A stretch of DNA of 64,000 nucleotides from Ignelater luminosus (Eukaryota; Arthropoda; Insecta; Coleoptera; Elateridae). A program made the translations under genes and the position numbers. How positions within the stretch are numbered: the stretch's first letter is position 1; each line of letters begins with the position of its first letter. Location: contig VTPC01002345.1 of assembly GCA_011009095.1 (NCBI GenBank), forward strand, positions 274,563 to 338,562, in the 5' to 3' direction. Below, piece by piece: positions 23,640 through 36,783 of this stretch. The notes under the pieces are model-generated. The model worked only from the letters and a program-made list of their open reading frames with translations, did no database searches and was not told the origin of the DNA.

Positions 23640-24554
23640 GACATTTACACCAAGAAAAAAAATCTTAGTTTCTTGAATTTTGCGTGGTGAGGGTATCAAA
23701 ACAATTTTTCTTTTCTTAATTTTTATTTTGTTCTTTTAAACATTATAAGAAAGCATTTTTCAGTAGGTCTGGCCTACCATCAAGAAAAGAAGAAAATGTC
23801 AAGCCCGTCCGACGCTTCTTTCAAATCGAGACTAACTATTTAAGCTAGTTTGTCACATTCCCTTCTTCGAGACGTTTTCTCTTACTCCACTATCTCCACT
23901 CAAGAAATCTTGTAAACGTAGTATCGTAGCACTTAGATAGATGCATGACGCCACCTTATTATAGTTTCATACATTCATCAAAGTGAAAAATGAATTTCTA
24001 GTGTTTAAATTGTCTATTTATTATGCTCTGACTCTTTCGAATGTACTAAACTACTACAAACCTAGTGAATAAAAAGAAGCTGATTCTATAAAAATTTGTA
24101 ACGTAGTTCATGAATAGATTATTTTGGATGACCGATGACGTGCATGCCTTTTGCTTTATTAAAATGTCTGATGTGTATTGTTCAACCAAATGTCAATACA
24201 ATACTGTCTGGAAAAGTCCCGATTTACTACCTCGGTAGGCAGAGTGGTTAAACCAGAAGTTTATGTTTCTTGCTAGACACGAACAACTGTAATTTGAAAA
24301 GAATTGGTTGACAATTCGTCAAACATCGCTTGATTTGCACATAGGACTATATCAGGATGTGGTACATTTGGTGGATTCACCAAAACTGCTTATAGGTTTT
24401 TTCGACATACGCCTGAAATTCTCTTTCAGCGTCGTGTCCCATCTTCCTCATGCGATGTGGGTATCATACTCACTTTTGCTATACAATCTACTATTACAGC
24501 AGTTCAAGATTAATGTTTTCTATGAGACCACGAAAGCTACTATAATGAAATGAT
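23640..24554. other. Intergenic DNA, nothing recognised
   Basis: An 81-codon open frame at 24308-24553 abuts the Tc1 fossil and is not recognised. No splice-flanked exon or transposon terminus was seen. Confidence 0.35.
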
Positions 24555-25205
24555 GCCTGACTGAAACTACTTTGCAGATTAAGCTCAATTTTGCTTTTTT
24601 CTAAATATGTCCCATTAGACTCAATGGCAGCTTCACAGATTCTGGGCATCCTTTCTACAAGCCTTCGAATTATTTCTAATTCAATCTTGTTGATGTGTGC
24701 TTATAAGTACTATCTTACGTATACGCCGGTCGAGCTCATCCCATAAAATGCCGATCATATTCAGGTCTGAACTTTGAACTTTCTGTTGTTCTTTGAGCTT
24801 CAGATAGTTCTTGCAAAGATAAAATGCATGTTATGGATTATTATCTTGCTGTATGTCAAAACCCTGATCAATTATTTGCAATCCAGAAGGTATTGCATGT
24901 CATTATTAATTAAGCTATTGCGGTAAGAGTGTTTCTCAATTTTGGTCTGAATTTCAATTAGGTCTTTTATTGCACCTCTCCCAACACTATCCCAAACCAT
25001 ACCTGAGGCCCCACCATGTTCTCAACTGGAGTAAAGCAAATGTTTTTCATGTGTTCACTCTTTAATCATTTTAACAATGAGCTCCTTTTAGAACCAAATA
25101 ATCCTAAATTAGATCATTTGTTAAAAAGACGTTTTTCCATTTGTTTTCTGACTATTGGCAATGTTTGGGCTGAACAATATCGACAGTGGTCAGAAAATAA
25201 ATGAA
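24555..25205 (-). mobile_element. Tc1-type transposase fossil, minus-strand copy
   Basis: Minus-strand reading gives, in order, KRLFN..SNLGLFGSKR (family VLFSDESKF.LFGS.R, first catalytic D lost), MKNICFTPVENM, HGGASGMVWDSVGRGAIKDL (family HGGGSVMVWG), AIPSGLQIIDQGFDIQQDNN (second catalytic D in QQDN kept), SSDLNMIGILWDELDRRIRK (family SPDLNPIENLWDELDRR.R, with the catalytic E replaced by G) and KIELEIIRRLVERMPRICEA near 24640. This is the DD34E Tc1 order from the first catalytic motif to the C terminus. Frame changes, stops and altered catalytic positions show it is dead. The N-terminal DNA-binding part and the terminal repeats are missing. Confidence 0.8.
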
Positions 25206-25750
25206 AAGATTCCAAATTTGAATTATTGAATGCATGAAAAATATTTGCATTACTCCATTTGTGAAACGTGGTAGGAGCTCAGTTATGTCTAGGGTTGTGT
25301 TAGAAGAAATTCAATAGGAGATCTAAGTAGAATTCAAACCACAGGGAATAAACACTATTACCACAACATTTTACAATAACATGCAATTCCTTCTGGAATG
25401 CAATTAATTTTCCAGGGTTTTATCCCGCACAAGATAATGATTCAAAACGCAAGAACTATGTGAAGTCTAGAAAAAACCAAAGGTTCTACATAATATAGAA
25501 TGGCCACCTCAGATACTAGACCTGAAGATGATCGCTCTTTTATAAGATGCTACTTACAACATCAGTCAGCTGTGGGAGATACTACAACAAGAATTGAACA
25601 CGATTGAATTGGAGATAATTCAAGACTTGTAGTAAAGGTGTCCATAACTTCTGAATCTGTCATTGAGACTAATAGAAGATATTTCGAAGAAAACAGAATT
25701 TAGATTAATCTGCAAAGTATTCTCAGTCAGACATTATTCACTTACCATTT
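25205..25750 (+). mobile_element. Tc1-type transposase fossil, plus-strand copy
   Basis: Plus-strand reading gives KDSKFELL (first catalytic motif DESKF), MKNICITPFVKRGRSSVM (family VKHGGGSVM), AIPSGMQLIFQGFI, AQDNDSKRKNYVKSRKNQRF (family QQDNDPKH...K.YLKSKENQ), WPPQILDLKMIALL (family WPPQSPDLNPIENLW), then QLWEILQQELNTIELEIIQ near 25575-25620. It is the same subfamily as the minus-strand copy next to it, sharing MI where most Tc1 elements have PI. It starts at almost the same transposase position, so the two copies meet head to head near 25205. It is dead through several stops and frame changes. Confidence 0.78.
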
Positions 25751-28700
25751 AATTATGTATAAACATTTTGACTTGGTTTAACTATACGTTGAACTGATTA
25801 AGCCTACTACAACTTATGATGGTGTACTGAAATTAAAGAGGTAGTGTATATACTATAAAGGCAACATACTACAAATCTAACAAGCTTTGGAATTTTAACA
25901 AACACATCAAAGGAAGATTTATTAGGTAATTTATCATAGAAATCGAAAAAGCTGTTTTTGCAATTTTTAATTTACTACGAGGCGATTCTTTTAAACAAAA
26001 AATGATCCACTTGGGCGGACATTGACTGCAACATTACATAATATAGGGTTGATTCTTGAAGGTGATGGCGACGAATATTGTATCATGCTGTCCAATAGTA
26101 TTGTTTTAGATGTAAAAGTAACAAGTCGTTTTTTGCCAATGGGACACATGTGAAATGCATCAGACAATAGTTATTAATCATTCTTTAATACTAGGTCAGA
26201 AGGTACGTATACACAGTGCAGCAACCAGAAATATGCCAGCAGTCTTAGAACAAGAGAACAACTTTTGTATTATGGTAAAATAAACTAATTTTGTAAAATA
26301 ACAAATTTCAAGGGCATACCCTGATCTGCAATTGATATTTATGTAAGACGATTTCAAATAAAGTAGCACAGACATGTTGAAATGAAAATTATTCGCGTAG
26401 TAAAAATATTCATGGACAGAGTATACTTAAATACTAGAAGTAGAAGTACTAAATTATCGGTAGTCTGAGATAAGGAGGAGCTTTACCAAGGATTTAAAGA
26501 GCATTTGTTAAAATTTCCAATCGGTGTTTAAGAAAGAATTTTGTAATTTCAGGACATACCACATCCCATACCTACTTTTTCAAGATAATGTAATTCTGTA
26601 AGATTTGTACGCTTATTGTCTTGGTAGATAAGTACATAAGCAGCGACTTATTTAAGACACGCTGATAATGAAGAGACAATGGATAGTAAAATCCTACATG
26701 ATATGGTTAAAAAGGTGTAACTGTACATGTTCCGTTATACCAAAACTAATTCTTGTTGCGTAATTTAGAACTGAAAAGACGGTTTAAATAACATGACGAA
26801 AAAATCTCCATCTACGAACAAGCACTTAGCCATAAACATTTTTGAAACGCGCTTTACTTCGATAGGGTGCATATAAAATTGACATTATTATAGATAATGG
26901 AAAACACAACAACAATGCTTTTGAAATTTAAACATGAGTCAGACACGCACCTACTAGAAAACATAAAACACATGGTTCATTCAAGTAGACTTTATACGAC
27001 CTGATATGCAGCGAGGCCCACATACTCAGACAGTACTACAACTAAAATTTATTATCCTTCTTGCCGCTTTACTTAAAACTAACAGCTCCATATTTTAGTT
27101 TCATGATTAAAAGATAATCGTGTATTCCTCCTACAGGGTCTGTTTTAGATTTCAGCTCCAACGAATTAATTTATACACAAAGCTTCCGGTTTTATACTTT
27201 ACATTAATTTATCGGTTAAAATAAAACTGACATATTAGAAAGTTCTGATGGGCATTAATGAAATTATATCAAGATAAGCATCTGATTTCTGTATAGATGA
27301 TTTTTTTTCAAGGTGAATTAACAATTCTTGTTTTTGAAAGGTCACTTCGTGTGAGGTTTTGATTGTTGGTCTATCTTCGTCTACACTGGAGAAACTAGAC
27401 CGCAATATTCATAAATTATTTCTTGATCATTGGTATTAAAAAAAAGTTGCATATGTAATTTCATGCGGGGTTCTGAATAATTAAAACATAATAATAAATA
27501 TTTACATAATGCCTATTTTATTTTTATTTCTAACCAATGAAATGTTCTTCAAAAGATGTAGAAAAAAAGTGAAACTTCAAACATGAATCAAACTTTTTTT
27601 TAACAATGTAAGTAGGATTTTCTTTTACCTTTTTTTATCTGTCTTCGTATTTAAAAGAAACATCGAACAAATAACTGACTTGAGTTTATAGTAATTTTTT
27701 TTTTATGGAAGAGCGGGATTCTCTTTGTACAAATGCAACGTAACGCTTTCTTTATAGCTTTCGTTGTAAAAGCTGTGGGTATTAAATTATACTTGGAAAT
27801 TGGAATGGATATCTTCACCTATAGAAGAACTTTGTACAATATGAACAACTGAATAAATCTGACTCCCACTATCGTTTAAACAAATACATGAACAATAATA
27901 AAAACATAACATGACACCTTGTTATTGCAGGAGCAGATGTTCTTTTAACGCTTAGTAGAAAAAAGCTTTTTCATGATCATACGCAGTTTACTTATGTAAA
28001 TTAAAAAATTTATCTGCAATATGTTAAAATTGAGGGGAGTGATGCCAATTTCTTATTTTACGTTTTTATACATTAAGCTTACATTTATTTCACAGGTAGA
28101 TATTATGCCCTTATTGATCAGTAACTTAAGATTCTGAGAAGAAATTAGAAAAAACTCCAGGCAAAACTAAATAATTAAAGAACGCCCGCACTCTAGCTCA
28201 AATACGCTGGAGATTGGAAATGATGGTGAGGCGATAACATGACGACAATGTTACATATAATTGAGCTAAATTCTATGAACCCCAGTTACAAAAATCTGGC
28301 GTGGTATGTAGGGCTCATAATAAGTGACGATGTTTTGACCGGCAGTGTCACTGCATATTAGATTATGAACAGAAGATAATGCTTGCTGCGTGACTGCCCC
28401 AAAGAAAGAGATGAAATAACATGTTGAGCAGAAGAGTTTCTTCGTATCTCGTTGGAGATGACACACATCAAGTGTGGTGGTGTAAATGTATACCTTACTT
28501 ACCTTAAGGCATCGTTTAAACTAGATAACAGATCTGATACATGTACTGAATTATTCAAATATAAAACAAAATATATCTCAACTTAGATAAGTATGGTAAC
28601 AAGTAATACATTTAAAGTTCAGAATTCTTAATGAAAAGGACAAAATGACTTTTCCCAGAATTTCGACGACGACCTTCTTTGCACAACATACCGTTCTCGA

Positions 28701-31700
28701 CTCTTAATATGCTTGTAACGGTCAAAACAAAACAAACAGAAAAATATAAATATCCAAAAACGTCAAAAAATGTACAATCCGAAAAGAGCTAGAGCTCTCA
28801 CAACAAAATTCATGTACCTCCAAAAGCATACAGATCTTAAAATAGCTATAACTGAAGCATGTGCCTTATATTCAGCCTAATCTATCGACGAGCACCACTG
28901 TTCAAATGAGAAGCAAACCTAAATCAACCAATTCAGGTCAGTTCACAAAAACCAATCTTCTAACAAGATATCAAGGTGAAATCAGTAGCAAAACTTGCTG
29001 GAAACTAAATTTTCTGTCGATAGAAGCAAAACGTGAAACAAATTTTCGAGTAGGAATTTATGCGCAATTTAAGCTAGATCTCAAAAATAAACTCCTAACA
29101 GACATATAGAGCCAAAATAAAGCTCAACATAAATGCTAAACCAAACTGAGAGCTTTTCATTTACAGACCTACCCAAAGCCAAATGGAAACCCTCCTAGCC
29201 GAAGTATTTCAAGCTCAAAAGAAGCAAATTCACTTCTCTTTCAAATCAAGCATCTGCAGCTGTTGAAAGCATACTCTTTCAATAAACATTCTTGCTTTTA
29301 CCAGAAAAAATTGAAACGATTAAGTCAATCGAAATTACCTGACCAAAATCAAGAACTGTAGTCTACCAACATTGCAGGTGATGGTAAGTATATTATTAGA
29401 GATGACAAGAGTTAATTAGATGGTTACCAGTGTGATGGCTTTTAAAAGGATGGAAAGCTTTAATGTTAATCTTAACAATAGCAAAGATATTTTCCAAGAG
29501 TTTATTGAAAGTTAGTATTGGACACCGATGGTGAAACACAGAAAGCCTGAAGGGTCACCCCGGCTTATCTTCCAATTGAAAGAGGAAATCAAAGGAAATT
29601 ATAGACTATCGAGGATGTGTCTGTAGAAGTAGACTCTCCATTCCCCAACTTACCGTCCGACTAAAAGTTCTCATCTCTATAAAATCAAAGTTATAGAGCA
29701 GCTACAGGTTAAGATGATACTGCCACCTAATCTATTTCCAAAATCAAACATGGAAATAACAAAAGATGCCCGATTAAAACGGAAACGAAGAACTAGCCCT
29801 TCTAATGGTTCTAAAATTTACTACATGAAATTCTCCAAGCGGTTTGCTTTCCAAACTAGTTAACTCGTATAACAGAGGGATAATTTCCCTAGAAACGATA
29901 CATTCATCATACTATGGAATGTTACCTTGAGAAGGCCTTCGCAAACCAGGAGACAGTGTGTAATTTCTTTAACAGATGATCTATTTTGCGTTTAGACTAA
30001 AGTAATGTTTATGATAAAAGGGATTGTTGATAATAATAATTGATTAACTCTAAAAGTTAGTCTTCCCAGGGGAACTTCTAATTAATTAAAATTATGTAAT
30101 GTCCTACAGCCCTAGTTTGCGTAGAAGTACCTTTAGTAGCTCTAGGACTATCTATATTAGCACCACTACTACATTCTGCAACACGTTTATAGTACTAGGT
30201 AGGCTACTTCGAAGGGCTACTGCTATATAATTTCTAAATGATGAATTCTACTTTTAAATCGTCTTTGCGTAAATAAAAAAAATCATGATGATAACTTAAG
30301 TAAAAATCTTTCTAAACCCAAAATCTCTCCGTGAAGACGAATCCAACTTCCCTAAATCCGTTCTCATATACTCTTAGTCATGGTCCAAGACGTTATGGTA
30401 ATTCATTTTAAAACCCACTTTCTCAGTTATAAACTCCTAGATGATCACCCAAACTTACCTAGTCATACCACTGGGCATGAGTAAGGAATAAAAACAGTAA
30501 ATGAGAACGCGTATTATAAAAAATATTTTCAGAAAATTGATTTATTTTAATTGGTTTCTTCTTCAAACTCGTAGTCGCATTCCACGAAAATTTCAAATTT
30601 ATAGATAACACTTCAAATAAGAATTATAGATATCTTACCTTACATTGGTACAATAATGAGTATTTAATACCGTCAAGATGTGAAATTTATCCATGAAAAG
30701 GAAAAGGATGAGATAAGTCTTTGCCTCAGAAGTTTTGCCATTCTTTTTAATGCAAATTTCAGATTTCATGAATTATGATATTTAGCGAGATCGGCAGAAG
30801 ATGAATCGTAACTCCAAGATTTTCTTTTTTGGGGGAATTTAATAACTGGTGTAATTTTTCAGAAGGTAAGAAATATTAGGAGCAAGAATAGTTTTGATCT
30901 TTCCCGTCGGAGGTGTACATTGTTGGCGAATTGCTATTTCTGATATTCAAGATTCGAGAAGAATATTTCTACCTATAGCAAAGGTTATTAACCAATATGT
31001 AGGTAAATATTATCTTTTCATGTGAAAGAATATAACGCATTAAAGGTGCATTTTTGACATCATATACCTGTGTAAACTTTTTCTCTTAAGGCGACTCCTA
31101 GAATCAATCATTTAATGATTGAAAACACTTCTGTTGACAGAGAATTCAAAATGGTTCAGATGTGATGAAGTAAATTGCAAAGATCTGCCACTTTCTTAAA
31201 ATTAGATAAATCAAGACTTTATAAGAGACCTTCGTATGTACATTGTTCACATTTCTGAACGTTTTGCTAATTCTATTTAGAGCTAATTCCTTTATTGCTT
31301 TAATCTCATTGTCTTGGCTTATCAACTGATTGCTACACATAATTTACATAAGTAATGAAAATTAATTGAATCCCGTTTATCATCAAGCATGATGGAAGAT
31401 TTAACGCTTTCAATTTCTTAAACCTGTTTATCATTTGTAAAAAAATTACATCCTAAATTTTAATTTTTAATCAGCTTTAATCCTTTATATGTTGATGTAT
31501 GTGTTTTTATTCGAACTAAATAATTTATGCAAAAACAAACACGAAGTGTATAGATAAGATTTGTCGACAATGTGGTTCTTGCAATAAAGTATATGTACCT
31601 TTCTATAAAAGAACGTTATGTTAAGTAATTATTTAAAGACATAATAATTGATTGCCAAGACTTTTCAGAGTAGGAAGATAACTGATATAGTGATAACTAA

Positions 31701-34190
31701 TTACAGTAATTTAACTACTTAACTTACATAGCACTAATGTAAATATATAACACATCGCTCATATTTTTTATTATTTACTTATTTGCATACAGTAGAGTTT
31801 TATTTATTATTAGCACCCCCTCTATTTCTAGTATTAGCCTTCTTATTATATCACGTATTTTACTATTGTACTTAAAGATATCTTCTACATCACCATTAAT
31901 TGAAATCTTCATTTGAAATTCTTGGTTACCACTTGTACTGTAAAGGCAAACATTTGTAGAATTACTCAATATGGTCCCAGCTGCTTTGAATTTTTTTCCT
32001 AGAAATACTGGTAAGACCAGTCAGAAAATGGTAGAGATATTGCTTTCCAAAATGACAACTGAAATGAAAAGCGAGACAGTTTGGTATGGTATTCTCAACT
32101 AACCTATAAGGCTAAAGGTACCCTTAATGGTTCATTTTGTTTAAAATGTAAACTTTTAAAGAGGCAAGAAAAAAAGACGTTTATGCCCCTATCAGTCACA
32201 TGAGTTTTGGTAAGTATACGGAATCACGACCAAAATATTGAAAAAAATTGCTTTTTTCTAGAAGTTACTAGATTAATTGCAATGAATTGTTTTCAATCTT
32301 TAAAGAAATTTTAAAAATGACAAAAACTCTTAGACAATCTTCATTATAAGATAGCAAAAGTCATGGTCTGATATTTCCCTTTTCCCCTAGATTGCCATAA
32401 AAGTACCATGATATTATCAGGAATAACATATTGAGCGCTTCAATTAGCATTGAAAATAGCACGAGTTAGAATCGACAAAGATTGAACAAGTGCAAAGGCT
32501 TGAAGATTCTAACCTCCCTCCCACCTTTCACAATTACCCTTTCCAAAATCTTTAAATAGCAAGAATGACATATGATAGCCAATTAAAGCCCATTTAATTC
32601 TGTGTACAAAGGGTAAAAAATTTTTGGTCATCGTCATTTTTTAGATCTCAGAATTTACTCACTGCTCCGATAGAACGGAAGAACACAAACCGAAAATCCT
32701 TTTGAACCTTAATGTCCAAAATCGAGGAATTCCAGTATGGATGCTGCATTTCTGTGTCTGAGCTGTTCCTAAAGTTAAGTTCGATACCACAAGAATGCAC
32801 CTGGAGTAGGTGAAGTGAAGGTTTTCGAGAAAAATCGAGAAGCCATTTAGGGTACTCCTTCTAGTGTTTCCGCGTATTCATATACAATTCTTTTCTCATT
32901 TCCAGTGACAGCGTGGTGCTAGAAGAGTTTTCAGATCTAAACGAAACCATAAAAGCTAATAGCAATGCAACTACAAAAGCCAGAAGAATGAGATTTGACA
33001 CGTCTACTTAGGATGTCCTGGGGCATAATCTCATTTAAGGAAACAGGTTCGATTGTTATGTAGGTATGGCTTTGTGTCTCGAAAATTCCTAAAATTGTAC
33101 AAATTACTAAAGCTTCCAAATGTTAATAGAATTAACCCCTTCTAATAGCTTGTTTTGTTCCTTCTTTAAGATTAAAAGCAGGGCGTTTTGTCCTTTATTC
33201 CGGAACACAATGTCGTACCGACATAGGACTTTTTTCGTTATTATAACGCAGAGTACAGGTTTTAACAGTGTTGTAACAGAAACATTTTTTAAATATCCAA
33301 ATACAGATAAAGATACTCAGTGGAATGTATCTACATACAGATACTTTCTTTTTGTCGAGTAACTAGATGCAGATACAATTTATTACTGACAACCCATACC
33401 CATTAAGATACATGATTTTATTGTTACCATCGGCAATGAGTGTTCCGTATGTAAATAAACCGTAAAGAACGCTTTTTATTACTTCAATCATAAAGTATCA
33501 GCATGTGGCAATAGTTATTTATAGTACTAGTGTGTTACGTGTGTAATAGTCACGCAAGAAAAAATGTAGCACATAAGGCCATCGGTCGGGTGGGCTGATT
33601 TTCTCAAATGATTAATATGTCGTAAGATAACTATAACAGGTAAAAATTTTATTATCTTGATAATGTATTTAAAAAGTTACTTTTTTATTTGACGGGGAAT
33701 ATGACGTTTAACACAGAAATCATGTCACTAAAAATGCTTGGTATGTCAACAATTATTACATGTTAACTAATCAGGAGCTTTTCATTAGTAGCATGATAGC
33801 GTACTATCTCACGTGGACACAAGCATTGTACCATAGAGAACGTTATGGTTGCTATAGTAAGCTGTTATTTATTATGTAAACAAATCACTAGTAAGTTATG
33901 GTTCTAAATCCACTAGTGGATTATTTATTTATTTATTTAAAATCATCATGGTTAATGGAGTTTAAGGTAGGTTCTTTCTTTTTGAGGCATAACCTAAAGC
34001 TCTAGATTTCTTTTGCATCAAGAGAGACAAAAGTACACGTTAACTCTTTACTCGCACTACTGCACTGGTGAAATAGAAAGAAGGAGACTTTACAGTAGAT
34101 TTGACAAAAATAAATTATCCTTCAAAAATGAAATTGATGCTACAAGTGTGTTCATTCAGATATCAAAAACAGTACCAACACACTCTGGGC
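25751..34190. other. Intergenic DNA, 8.4 kb, no supported gene
   Basis: No gene or complete element was recognised. A short plus-strand piece at 26020-26085 (TLTATLHNIGLILEGDGDEY) resembles the C-terminal LHN region of PIF/Harbinger nucleases but stands alone. Unrecognised open frames of 60-82 codons at 28266-28466 (minus), 28861-29109 (plus), 32937-33119 (minus) and 33120-33362 (plus) have no domain support. GATAC-rich text at 33290-33400 looks like degraded simple repeat. Confidence 0.35.
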
Positions 34191-34194
34191 TATA

Positions 34195-34226
34195 TAACAC
34201 ATGGGCTGAAAAGTCCCAGGCCTAAC
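34195..34226 (+). repeat. Left terminal inverted repeat of the irritans mariner
   Basis: It starts TAACACATGGGCTGAAAAG and ends CCTAAC, and is the reverse complement of 35296-35327 apart from one C/T difference. The GGCTGAAAAGTCCC.GGCCT core is typical of irritans mariners, and TA precedes it. Confidence 0.9.
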
Positions 34227-34375
34227 AAATAGATGGCGCTAGTTCTATTGCATTCACCGCTTTTTCAGTTAGTACTAACCTTCAAAAGACAGCTGTTAAA
34301 ATTTCATGATATTCTATTCATTATTTTGTGAGTTATTGTGCTAAGAGTGACGCTACTTTTGTTATTTTCAAAACA

Positions 34376-35300
34376 ATGGATCAAAAACAATTTCGTGTTT
34401 TAATTTTACACTGCTTCTTGATGGGAAAAAATACCGTTCAAGCGAAGCAATGGCTTGAAAAGTGGTATGGGGACTCCGCTCCATCAGAAACAACAATAAA
34501 ACGTTGGTTTGCTGACTTCAAACGTGGTCGTAGAGACACCGATGATGCAGAACGCAGTGGACGTCCAAATGAGGCGGTAACACCAGAAAACATCAAAAAA
34601 ATCCACAAAATCGTTTTGAATAATCGAAAAGTGAAGTTGCGTGAGTTAGCTGACATTGTAAAGATATCAAAAGAACGTGTTGGCTTTATATTGCATGAGC
34701 ATTTGACTATGAGAAAGCTCTGCTCAAAGTGGGTGCCGCGTTTGCTCACTGTTCACCAAAAACAAGAACGTGTTGATGTTTCTGAGCAGTGTTTGGCCAT
34801 GTTTAAACGTAACAAACCGGAATTTTTTGCGTCGATATGTGACAATGGATGAAACATGGATCCATCACTTCACTCCGGAATCAAAACGATCGTCATCTGA
34901 GTGGACAGCAACTGGTGAACCTCGTCCAAAGCGACCGAAAGCACAACAATCGGCTGGAAAGGTTATGGCCTCGGTATTTTGGGATGTGCGTGGTGTAATA
35001 TTCATCGACTATCTTGAGAAGGGAAATACCATCAACAGTGAATATTATATAGCGTTATTGGAGCGTTTGAAGGCCGAAATTGCAAAGAAACGACCGCATA
35101 TGGCAAAGAAAAAAATTTTGTTTCATCAAGACAACGCACCGTGTCACAAGTCAATGAAAACAATGGCAAAACTACATGAATTGAACTTCGAATTGCTCCC
35201 ACATCCACCATATTCGCCAGATTTGGCTCCCAGCGCCTACCGGCTGTTCGCAGACCTAAAAAAAATGCTTGCCGGTAAGAAACCGTGTTTTCTTTGTTAG
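34376..35300 (+). pseudogene. Mariner transposase, DD34D type, with lost third aspartate
   Basis: From ATG 34376, MDQKQFRVLILHCFLMGKNT aligns with Himar1 MEKKEFRVLIKYCFLKGKNT. The helix-turn-helix, the RKLCSKWVPRLLT linker and NKPEFF follow. At about 34825 a T-run of six instead of five shifts the frame, and the next frame continues LRRYVTMDETWIHHFTPES (first catalytic D), the SAGKVMASVFWD segment, LFHQDNAPCHKS (second D) and HPPYSPDLAPSAYRLF. The third catalytic D, in the family motif PSD, is A here. The frame then ends at AGKK and runs into the 3' repeat, dropping roughly the last 45 residues. An earlier in-frame GTG at 34328 is ignored because homology begins at the ATG. Confidence 0.9.
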
Positions 35301-35327
35301 GCCTGGAACTTTTCAGCCCATGTGTTA
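35296..35327 (-). repeat. Right terminal inverted repeat of the irritans mariner
   Basis: It begins GTTAGGCCTGGAACTTTTC and ends GTGTTA. It pairs with the left repeat at 34195-34226 and is followed by the TA target copy. The transposase frame runs directly into it, which shows that the intervening 3' part was deleted. Confidence 0.9.
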
Positions 35328-36452
35328 TATTAGCATCAGCAAAAATAACCAACCAATAGATGGCACTAGATTTTTGTCAAGATTAGTCAAAATTGCGGAA
35401 AACAGGATGAACAGCAGCTAAAGGAAAGATAAATCTGCAGATCTAGAGATTTTTCAATGTTTATGACTACTTTTACTTTAGTGTTGCGACTTGCGACCCG
35501 GAACTGTCATCAAGAGACATCACAAACTTTTGGACAGTATTGCCAACCCTAGCGGAATTCCGCTATGCGTATAGACGTTTCATTGCTACAGCGATAAAGC
35601 GGCGAGAAAATTTGACCTAAAGTAGCTACTTTTCTGGCTTTTCGGCAATTAATCTTTTTTTAAAGAAAAATTCTGGTAAATTCTTTTTTTTTATGTTTAT
35701 GTTAAAGCTTCATTAAATTTAAGCTTCACTGTCGAAGATAAATTTGAAATAAATAATAATATAGAAACCCGCACCATTACGTCATATTTGGAGCTGACTT
35801 TAAAAAGGAACGTCCTACCACAAAAATGCCTAGTAGTTAGGCTTGAAAAAATTCTCACTCTGGGATTTCTATTTTGATCATTTTTAGTACCATGAATTAA
35901 GTTCCCATGCCATAAAAATGGTAACAAATATGTACTAACCTTGGCCAACAATAAGTCTGTAAATAATAATGGTGTGCTGTGAAAAGTAAGTTTTCCTATT
36001 TTTCCTAATTATTTAAAGTTAGATTAACATAGGCAATATTCTCTTAATAATTCTTTACCTTTAGTGTTTAATTGGTTTTAAGGTTTAGCCAAATATTAAC
36101 TTATATAATTTAACATAAGCAATGTTGTTTTCATTATTCTACATATAATAAGTTATATTGGAAATCAAGAAATTCTTAAAAACACATTTGAAAGGGTATT
36201 TTTCTGTATTAGCCGGCATTTGTGATTGAACTTGTTGGGAGAAATGTTTGGGATGATCTACCTTTCACACCATACTATTATCTACGAACCTTATGTCAAC
36301 AAATAATAGTAGCGACAGTAGCGGAAAACTTTTCACATTCTATAGTTGGTAATACTCGTTCCGGGACGATCAGTAGTAAATAATGTCAATTTCCATAAAC
36401 ATAAAGGCAGCACTTTTGAAAGTGCTTTCTTCATTGACAGCAGCACACAATC
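35328..36452. other. Intergenic DNA between the mariner and the hAT element
   Basis: No gene is seen. At 35355-35369, AATAGATGGCACTAG nearly repeats the mariner's own internal AATAGATGGCGCTAG (34228-34242) but lies outside its right repeat. AGCACTTT-TG-AAAGTGCT (36409-36426) is a perfect 8-bp stem close to the hAT target site. Confidence 0.4.
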
Positions 36453-36783
36453 ATGGACACCAGTGGCGTAAATAGTCGACGCAAAAGCCCGCAGTGCGGG
36501 GGAGGCGAAGGATTGAGGGGTCCCAACGTCGTTTACGGATATGAAACAAAAATAGCCATATAGTTAGAAAAGTCTGGATAAACGAAATTTCTACTGCCCA
36601 ATTCATTTTACTTTTCACTTTTAACTAAAATTATATCTATTATGTCATCAGGTTGGTAGTCGGTTTATTGAAATTTTCCGAAAGTTATATCTCCGTTGTA
36701 CAGTTCGTCGGTATTTTCCTATTTATTGTATTATTGTATTATTCTTGTAAAATGACACTGATATCCGTTTCACATCTGTCCAA

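Larger units (their letters stand above)
34195..35327 (+). mobile_element. Mariner element, irritans subfamily, inactive
   Basis: The 32-bp terminal inverted repeats (34195-34226, starting TAACACATGGGCTGAAAAG, and 35296-35327) differ at one position and are flanked by TA (34193-34194 and 35328-35329). The transposase is of the Himar1 type. The element is 1133 bp, shorter than the usual 1.28 kb, because the end of the gene and most of the 3' untranslated part are missing. The near-identical repeats and the almost readable transposase indicate a younger insertion than the other fossils here. It cannot be autonomous, because the transposase is frameshifted, truncated and lacks a catalytic residue. 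Confidence 0.92.

Noticed and set aside
24221-24260. tRNA-like text (CTCGGTAGGCAGAGTGGTTAA)
   Set aside because: Resembles a tRNA or SINE A-box region, but no B box (GGTTCGA-like) or cloverleaf follows.
26020-26085. Possible PIF/Harbinger nuclease C-terminal piece (TLTATLHNIGLILEGDGDEY)
   Set aside because: The LHNI motif fits, but no upstream catalytic motif or terminal repeat could be read, so a chance match is possible.
32937-33119. 60-codon minus-strand frame with a hydrophobic start
   Set aside because: Looks superficially like a signal peptide, but there is no downstream continuation or recognised family.
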